Shown: piece after piece, positions 56,440-64,000 of the stretch
Position numbering within the stretch: the stretch's first letter is position 1
Layout of the letters: each line of letters opens with the position of its first letter
Assembly (NCBI RefSeq): GCF_029227915.1
Contig: NC_079879.1
Location: 4,032,001 to 4,096,000, forward strand
DNA length: 64,000 nt
Direction: 5' to 3'
Source: Hydractinia symbiolongicarpus
Lineage: Eukaryota > Cnidaria > Hydrozoa > Anthoathecata > Hydractiniidae
The notes under the pieces: generated by a model
Databases searched by the model: none
Seen by the model: only the letters and a program-made list of their open reading frames with translations
Told to the model about the DNA's origin: nothing
Program-made: the position numbers and the translations under genes

Positions 56440-56900
56440 TTGTTTTGCTATGGCGGGGTAACAACGGGCTGTAAACTGTGCTAAAATGGTAATAAGCATA
56501 AAGGCATGTGCAACACAGTTTACCTGTATTAGCGTATTAGCGCCCAGTCCAGTGTTAACAACGGGCTGTTTTCTGTGTTTCTGTTTAACCGAAGTTGTGA
56601 AAAAATATTTTTTTGGAAAAAGGTATTGTACCTACATGAATGTGCGACATCGGAGTAACATTCATTTTTGAACTTTCGCCACAATCATTTTTTAAAAAAT
56701 ATATCATAAAGCTTGGTCAACCATTTTGCTATGATGGGGTGACAACGCGGTATAGACTAAGGAAATGTTCTGGAAAGTTATTTTTTGAAAAATATGTTAT
56801 ACCTGAAACACTATATATTGCATATTGCATACCTGTACTAGAGTGCTCTACCTGAATGTGCGGCACAGTTTACGGTTCTTATTATTTGCTCCACAGGGAC
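56440..56900. repeat. dispersed repeat family B, copy 3, with (TGTC)n tract
   Basis: TTTTGCTATGGCGGGGTAAC and TTTTGCTATGATGGGGTGAC, AGTGTTAACAACGGGCTG, and CATACCTGTACTAGAGTGCT match the block at 21800-22455. A (TGTC)n-rich stretch lies immediately before it (56405-56440). The open frames here are inside the repeat. Confidence 0.6.
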
Positions 56901-57574
56901 TTCAACGCTAGGTAATACTTTTACTTGTGGCTTCGGCGTGCGACGCCGGGCCTCCCGGCTAGTTATATAAATATCGATTGTTGGCGAAAAACAAAAACAT
57001 TTTCAGACTTCATAGTGATGGCGTGTAGATTAGTATGAAATCTTTTTATTTCAGGTAAATAATATCTTCTTTTAAAAATCATAAAATTAGAATAAAATAT
57101 CTTTCAGGTAAAGAGCACAGAAAATCAGGGGTTACTTTTTTAGAGACCTGTAAATGTCGATTAAAAATAAGTAGCTACATTAGCCAGACTTCTCAAACAA
57201 AATAAAGCACAAGTGGCTGTAGTCCGAAATGTAAAAAACTGTAAATGTAAAGAACAAAACTGTTTTTGTCGAGTGAGTTAAGGCTAATATAAAAAAAAGC
57301 TCATGTTATTGTCAAAAATGTTTTTTGAAAAGAAGAAACACGTACGATGATATAACGTCACAAAGGAAACTGATTTGAAATGTATCAGACAATTGCATAT
57401 TCCTTCTCTCTTTGGGATGACGCGAAGTATAGCAATCGAATCCGGAGACCGCTAGCTAGCGACCTACTTGAAAACCAGAGAAAAGCAGGTGTCAATCAGT
57501 CTTTTCGTTAAAAAACATTATGGCAATTTCAACATTAACACATAAAGTGGACTAATAATGTATTTATTTTGTAG

Positions 57575-58790
57575 ACAATATATTTCGAAAATTAAATTTT
57601 CATCATCAGGTCTAAAAACAAGATAAAAACAGTTAAAACCGATGTAAAAAAATTTCAGTATATCGCAAACATCCCACACATAAACGTATTATGAAATCAC
57701 ACTAAAAGAACCCGTAAAAAGTTTAAAAATCGTAAAAAGTACAAAGTAAAACTCCCTAAGGGGCACGAAAAAGAAACCTAATAATTTTTTATTGATAATG
57801 CACGGCTTCTTCACTCGTCCTTTGTGTTCAGATTCGGCTCAATAGGCTCAACTAACAACGCATCTAAAGGGTCATTAGATTATAAACAGACTTGTTTGAA
57901 CAACCAACTATTTTGACGTCATCCATTGTAACGTCAAAACCACACTCACGAAAATGACTCGCTACGGGCGTTCCCGCACGTTTCTGCTCTTTGAAGTGAA
58001 ATAGTAGATTTCAGCTCGCCTGGCCGACATAGCATGATGCGCATTGTGAACACGAAATTTGATATACTACATTGCTTTTCAGAACTTTTTCTATGGATTG
58101 TTTCAAGGAAGGTAAACACGCTTTCGTCTTTTTGATGGTTGCCACAATTTGCACGGAACCGAACGTTTCAACGCACTTTCAAATTTGTCTGTCGCTCTAC
58201 ATCTATGTTGGATGAAAAACATTTTCCTCTCCGGTACTTCATCTTTTCATTTTCTGTTGGTTTATCATTTCTATCGAGAAATTTACTCAATGTGTCAAAG
58301 AAAGATGGCGGATATTGTTTATCCCGAGTAACTTCTTGGCTTCTTTAAAGCCAGTATCCAAGTTTTTCCAAGTACTACAGGCATAGAAGATTCTATATAC
58401 CAATCCAGAAACAGCTGACCTTTTATTACGTACTGCGGCAAACGCATGGTAGTTCATCGTCAAACCCATGTCTGTGGATTTGGTAAGCCACGATGAAGAT
58501 AAACAGCCATTGTTTCTCATGATTTTCATGTCTAGAAATGGTAAAGTGGTGTTCATTTCTTGTTCGATGGTGGATTTCCAGATTGGGATGAAATTCGTAA
58601 ATTTACTTCAGCTTGTCATCAATCTCCTTTTGCTAATAATATGCAAGGTCTTCTTTATCGGCACATTTGTGTACACTGAGGTAACATCAAATGATACAAT
58701 GTACTCGATCTGTACGTTTCTGATAAATTACGTAAACTCTTTTTACAATGCTTTCACAATGATCATTCTTTAAAAGAGTACATTTAACTT
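57575..58790 (-). pseudogene. Penelope-like retroelement 2, internally deleted, with GIY-YIG domain
   Basis: On the minus strand, YIVSFDVTSVYTNVPIKKTL (RT motif A, about 58700-58640) is followed, after loss of motifs B and C, by LPFLDMKIMRNNGCLSSSW and GLTMNYHAFAAVRNKRS (58556-58430). At 58080-57810 comes a GIY-YIG-type domain: VVYQISCSQCASCYVGQAS, then a stop, HFKEQKRAGTPVASHF and VKIVGCSNKS, and after a frameshift EPIEPNLNTKDE. The downstream edge (57609-57583) has CTGATGA, a 6-bp hairpin, and GAAA. Stops, a deletion and shifts make it inactive. Confidence 0.8.
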
Positions 58791-58814
58791 CATTTCATAA
58801 ACACAATAACTTAC

Positions 58815-59150
58815 GCCGAAAATTCAGTTTACAATTGAATATGAGAAGAGCGGTACTTTTTCTTTCTTAGACACTCTAGTGTCCCGCTATGGTGGTGACA
58901 TTTCAGTATCACTACACCACAAAGTAACTCAAACACAACTACACAAATAATCAACAAAGGTCTTGCAAAAAAGCAGTGTCCTTATTACTGGACAAAACAT
59001 TCAATGCAGTCGGCTGAGAAAATAACCGAAAGAAAGTAATCCTATAAAAACAACGACTCACTTGCAAACGGATACTCGAGACAAATAAATAAAAAAGGTG
59101 TCAAGGAAAATCAGGAAAAAACTGATTGGAACAGTGACGGTGAGAATTCA
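58815..59150 (+). pseudogene. Penelope-like retroelement 3, RT C-terminal fragment
   Basis: A plus-strand frame reads KIQFTIEYEKSGTFSFLDTL and VSRYGGDISVSLHHKVTQTQ, then a stop, then a LANGYSRQ-type segment. FSFLDTLVSR-x-GGDISV is the standard post-catalytic motif of Penelope-like RTs. It faces away from element 2, whose RT starts only about 25 bp away, so one element probably inserted into or beside the other. Confidence 0.72.
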
Positions 59151-59509
59151 TAAGATGAATCAGTAGATACAATGTGTGACAACAAATATACCTATTAATA
59201 TAAATCTAACACAATTAAACAATGCTATTTTGTGACATTGTTACAGAAGAACGCTTTTTAATTTTTAATTTCTGCTATAAGTTCACTTTGAAACAAATAT
59301 AAAATGCTGCATAAATAAATTTGTGCAAAGTATTTCAAACAATTATTTACTTTCTGTTAATTTTTTTTTAAAAAATTGAGAAGTGGCTATTAAGTTAACG
59401 TTTAAAAATGCAATGGCATTATTTTCTCCAACACATTCCTTAACAGCAACAAAACTGGAATGGTTCGATTTTTATATGTCTTGCTTTGAAAATCGATATG
59501 CTGGTTCTG

Positions 59510-59713
59510 TCATTTAACCTTGTTTGTGTACGAATTCATTGTATTCTTTCTTATTGTCACAGTCTCTATATACTTGGCAGATTTCAACAAAGCTAAGAAC
59601 CTACTTTTTTCTGTAGCAGGAAAGGACAGCCCAAACTGGAAGAAACAAACCATATAACACAAGCAAAAGACATATGAATACATCTTGCTCATAATCTTCG
59701 TCTTCTTAATCAA
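59510..59713 (-). CDS. candidate signal-peptide exon of a secreted protein
   Basis: ATGs at 59713, 59692 and 59683 lead into a hydrophobic segment (MYSYVFCLCYMVCFFQFGLS) with a plausible cleavage before FPATEK, then about 30 polar residues. It could be the missing first exon of the astacin gene, which lies downstream on the same strand. However, the best donor (AAG/GTTAAA at 59519) is phase 0 whereas the next exon needs phase 1, so an extra exon would be required. It could also be a separate small gene or a chance frame. Confidence 0.3.
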   Translation of the reverse strand: MIKKTKIMSKMYSYVFCLCYMVCFFQFGLSFPATEKSRFLALLKSAKYIETVTIRKNTMNSYTNKVK

Positions 59714-59719
59714 AAAACG

Positions 59720-62270
59720 CTATAGATATAATTTTCTCCCCGGAAGCCAAAGACCATTCCATTGCGTTCATACCCAAAACTCACTTTGAGCTATGACCGA
59801 TTCGTTCAGGCATAAAAACATATAAGTGTTCGACTTTGGCAGCAATACACATGTATGTATGCAAACTTCCGTGTACGGTAATATAGGGTGATGAGGTACA
59901 ATTGCAGCGCAAACAAAAGAAAAAAGAAAACCAACCTGGGTAACATCCTGGTTGTAGCATACATATTTGTCATGTATTTACAGCGTATTGTAGGAATAAA
60001 AAGAAGATCACTGTGAGTGTGCAGGGTCCTCAAGAATTAGCCTTAATATGTTTTTTAGCGTAATGAGCCTCATGCAGAATTTGATAACGAAAACAACGTT
60101 ATTGCAAAATTCGTTTCAGGCTAGAAAAAAATGAACCCACTCATTCCTTTCCCTATACGATAAGACTTTCATAACTCGAAAACAAGTTCCTTCTTATCAA
60201 TTTACAACAAAGTGATTTCAAAGTTAGTTTCCTTTTTTTAATAAATAATTTTTTTTGTGGAGAAACATTTAAAATAAAAGGAAAAAAGATTTAAATAAAA
60301 CTGATACGTTTTAATTGATGGCGGGGTGGTGCCGTCAGTTATTTTTGAAAACGCGGTTTAATAGGTATCAACCTAGAACGACTTAATCTAAGGGTAATGT
60401 GATGGCTTTCCTTATCTGTTCAATAGATTGACGTCAGTATACCGTATTGACGTTGTGTCGTCAAAACTGTTAAGAAATAAGAAATACACACAAATCCATT
60501 TTTACTATAGACTAGTGTGTAGCAAAACTCGCTTTACGGAAGAATAGTGGATTAATATAAAGACAGTTGATTAGAAGTTCCGTTTAAGTCGTTATGTATA
60601 TGAGAAAGGGACAACATCATATTACTAGAAGTGAACTATGAACCACGTCGCTAAAACTGTGCGCTGACTTTGTCACAACTAAAAACCACCACCGTGAGAT
60701 TAAACAACTGGAACTCCCAGTCAAAAAACATTTACAAAAACTAGAAATTTTTGATGTAGAGTGGGGAATCCTATGCTTTGCAAAAACAATGGTAATTTGA
60801 ATTTCACAACGTCAGCGAAGACCCACAAATATTGTAAACCGAGCGATTGTGCCCAGATATGGTGATTGGATAAATGTGTTCCTAGGTGGTTACTAGTTAC
60901 CCGATCCGGAGTTTTGTCATTTTTTTCCATCCGTTTTCATGTTATAAGGCGTAAAACTTAATAGTGCCAAGAAATGGCTTCTCTATGTTATTGAATATAT
61001 TGAATTCGGTCTATTGCACTAACACTTTACCGTGGATTTACCAAACTTAATAAACAGTATTGAAAACTTCCTTTACTATGCCTGTTGCAGACCCTAGGAA
61101 CTTGGGGTATTAATATAGGCTATTCGAAATTCTTATGCTATATTCTTATTACACGATGTAAACAATGTTGCCAAAAGATGCGAACTCTAGAACATAAGAT
61201 GTAATGAAATATTTCATTTTGAATATGCGAAATAAAATCCTAAGGGATAGTATACGCGCATTACACCCGACTTACATCCACTTAAATGCTTTGGCACCTT
61301 ATAAATTTTAAACAGTTATTGTACAGAAAAATTTATGTGCGAGAAAAAAAAGGAAAAACAACATGGAAGAGATTATGAGGACTATTTTGGGCGATTCTCA
61401 AATACTTCTCAAAAAATGCACTTATGAGAAAATATCAGCAAACTAATGAGAAACCATCTGCAAACGGCAATATACGCAAAATAAAGCAATGATCTGCTAC
61501 TTATTACATCATACCTATAATTTTTTTTTAAAAAAAAACTGCCGCGCAATGTCAAGATGTTTTGCACGCATTAAATCTTGCGCAATATAATTGGCACGAA
61601 ATTAAGCTATTGCATTTGCACAATAACGAACTTCTTTTCGAGAATGTGAGAAAATTAGTATGCCTAAAACTTAGTATGAATAAAGTACCTTCTGCGGGTT
61701 AGATATAGACTGTTTCTATAAAATAAAGGTCATGGAACAATATGCTGAAAGTTATTATCGGCCCTGCATGGAAACACGTTTTTACAGGTTAGGAGATGGC
61801 GGAGGAACATAATATGCTTTATTGCTGCGGAATTGTGATTTAGAGTGATTTAGAGAGCACAAAATAATACAAATTTGTTGCTAAAGTTTTAGTGAGAACT
61901 GCATTCTTATATAATACTTTAGCAGAAGTTATAAAACGGATGAGGCTATATTAAAGACCAATGAAAAGGCTAATAACATTAAAATGGGACTTTCCTTATT
62001 TGTAATTTTATTCACTTCGCTTTTTAGTAGATACATGTTTAATTAAAGTAAATCGTATGCAAGTCATTTCTTTGCTTAGAAAGTCTATTATGCAGTAGTA
62101 AAAAAACATAAAATGATTTGGAGAGTCTGATTAAAAAAGATGATAGTGTTACGAGAGATCATACAAAAACTAGTCGATAAAGCCTATGGAAAAATAAACT
62201 GAGGCAGGATAAAAAAAAAGAAGTGTCATTTGATAACCTCAGCAACCCATCCAGAAAAAATAAACAAGAA
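59720..62270. other. non-coding stretch
   Basis: No recognised gene or mobile-element protein. The frames at 59806-60033 and 60721-60930 (both minus) have no recognised similarity. Confidence 0.4.
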
Positions 62271-62279
62271 CCTTGTTTT

Positions 62280-62700
62280 CACGTTGCCTCTATTGTGTAG
62301 GGCTTAAGCTGTTGATCAACAATACGCTGATCAAGAAAATGTATAGGATTAGGTATTTTTGACAAATGGTTGCAGAGATATTGGGGACTAAAGTTTTTTT
62401 TGATGAACGAAACGGATTCTGGTACCAGGTTTGGGAACCTTACCCAAATTGGTCCTAGGTGGTCCCTAGTTACCCACGGAGTGAAAAATGACTGACGTCA
62501 CCAAAATTTTAGGTGCACTGTAATAGCTTCATTAATTTAATACAGGATATTGACGTTGTGTTAATTTCCTCGCGCCGTAACGTAAGGAAATTTAACATAT
62601 TAGACATGCACTTTTCGCCGACATCAAAGGAAGATGAAGACATCCATTTTGCCTGTCACAGACAGACAGACACAATTAGCGTATTATTATATAGACTATA
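62280..62700. repeat. dispersed repeat family A, copy at the right side
   Basis: GCTGATCAAGAAAATGTATA, GGTTTGGGAACCTTACCC, TCCTAGGTGGTCCCTAGTTA, CACTGTAATAGCTTC, GATATTGACGT and GACATGCACTTTTCGCCGAC are shared in order with 28441-28900, in the same orientation. Confidence 0.65.
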
Positions 62701-63039
62701 GCGCAATGAAAAAATAGATTGCTTTAGATGTTTTGCTGACGTCAGCAGTGGATATTCAAAAAAAAAATGTTCTTAAAATCTGACACCAAATGTCAAATGT
62801 CAAATCGCATTAAACCCTCTACAAAAATTTTACTAAAAATAAAAAAGAACAGCTTGCAAGGTGCAAAATCTAGTTGATAAAAAGTTACAACAACGAAACT
62901 CACAACATCCACAAAACCAACAGTAAGAACACCGACAGTTACAACACCGACAGTCACAACACGGATAATAACAATGTTAGAAATAATACATCTCAAATAT
63001 GTACATCTTTTAAGTAATTATATTGTAAACCCTCAGTAT

Positions 63040-64000
63040 TTTATTTTAAAATGTCAAAAAAGAGGCCTGTAAGAGCACAAATCAATAAAAATAAGCTCTT
63101 CACACATTTATTAGTATTGTCTTTCCCTTGAAAGGTTACATAAAAAATGAAAAATCCATAGCTTGGAAAACATCAAATTTAAATCTAGAAAAATCAGTCA
63201 TTTCGGTTGCATACCATCCTCTTCCTCAAAAATTTACACAAAATGTAAAAATCAACCAGTTAAGAACACAAAAATTTTCTTCTTTAGTATGATGATCCAT
63301 ACTGCCCTTTACCATACTCCATACTGAATAAACTTGAATCAACAAACATTGTATATATACGGTTCATAAACAAACGTTTACACAAAATGTAAAAGAGATG
63401 GGTTTTTGAGAAGCACATCTAAATCAACAGAAATAAGTTCATTCAGCATGTCATATACTGCAATTACCCATTAATCTTCCACAAAAAGGTTATGAAACAC
63501 ATCAAAATTTAAAAAAATCAGTCAGTCCTCGCGTTTTGATTACAAAATATAAAAAAACAGAAACACTTTCCGTCAGAACATTAAGTATTTTTTTTATCAT
63601 CAGCTAACATTTTTTTCCTACAAAATTTTGTAAAATTCTGAAGGTAAACAAAAAAGTGAAACCGTGGAAATTTATTCCAGCAAAAATTACATCACATACA
63701 GTTAGTACTCCCAAAACAATAGTTTATAATACGAAATACAAAGACAAAGTTGTTTATATAGTCTGAAGATGTAACTAGTGTACGAAAAGCTTAACAAATA
63801 AATACTTTTTAACTTTCAATTTCAGTATATATAGTGCATGTGGTCTATTTCCACAAACTTTTAACAAAAATTCAAAAAACAGCTTTTGCAACACGAACAA
63901 TATGAACTGACAACCATACCAACCTCTCATAATTAACCCAAAGCCATAAACCCACGTATATAAATTTCCAATCAAATGTCAAAAATCCCTGTAAGAAAAC
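63040..64000. repeat. degenerate ~95-bp satellite, inverted relative to 2460-4200
   Basis: Repeated ACACAAAATGTAAAA, AAATCAGTCA, GGTTGCATACC and CATACTGC-type strings are the reverse complements of the satellite units near the left end (TTTTACATTTTGTGT, TGACTGATTT). The array continues to the end of the window. Confidence 0.5.

Noticed and set aside
56405-56440. Possible serine/cysteine-rich secreted peptide from the CLSVCLSVCLSVC frame
   Set aside because: It is a direct translation of a (TGTC)n microsatellite within a dispersed repeat.
1-64000. tRNA or rRNA genes
   Set aside because: No plausible A-box/B-box pair with a cloverleaf, and no rRNA core sequence, was recognised by eye on either strand; a tRNAscan run would be needed to be certain.

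Overview
The window looks like a nuclear contig from a cnidarian, probably a hydrozoan. This is inferred from strongly AT-rich DNA, animal intron and exon structure with consensus splice sites, an astacin-TSP1-MAM secreted metalloprotease, and a mix of transposons (Penelope-like with GIY-YIG, Ginger, Polinton, BEL/Pao, LINE) typical of cnidarian genomes. There is no prokaryotic operon structure. No rRNA, tRNA or CRISPR array was seen.

Two host genes can be supported, both on the minus strand. The large one runs from 56073 down to 30260: seven exons whose splice phases all match encode the end of a propeptide, a complete astacin protease domain, two TSP1-like repeats and most of a MAM domain. 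Its first (signal peptide) exon and its true 3' end were not found with certainty. The small one (13640 to 13075, two exons, about 100 residues) encodes a secreted peptide with six cysteines after a dibasic-rich spacer. It has a TATA box and a polyadenylation signal in the expected places.

Most other recognisable coding DNA is mobile. Region by region: 2.5-4.2 kb is a degenerate satellite; 5.0-6.7 kb is a Penelope-like element with inverted terminal repeats; 11.3-11.7 kb is a LINE fragment; 18.37-19.09 kb is a 14-bp minisatellite; 19.9-20.5 and 25.9-27.1 kb are BEL/Pao fragments; 21.8-22.9 kb holds dispersed repeats; 23.3-23.8 kb is a possible MITE. Inside the introns of the astacin gene lie a LINE 3' end (31.6-31.8 kb), a complete Ginger DNA transposon (32824-37389) flanked by CCGG target duplications, a LINE endonuclease fragment (41.0-41.9 kb), and a decayed Polinton/Maverick remnant (about 48.2-54.8 kb). 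The remnant retains capsid, integrase, packaging ATPase, Bro-N, membrane-protein and DNA polymerase pieces. Upstream of the gene, 57.5-59.2 kb has two Penelope-like fragments in opposite orientation, and the window ends in the same satellite seen near its start.

The points most worth following are the six-cysteine peptide gene, the F-box plus Ulp1-protease protein carried by the Ginger element, the inverted pseudo-copy of the astacin gene's own TSP1 exon at 30.6 kb, and the excess of TAG among the in-frame stops of the Polinton genes.
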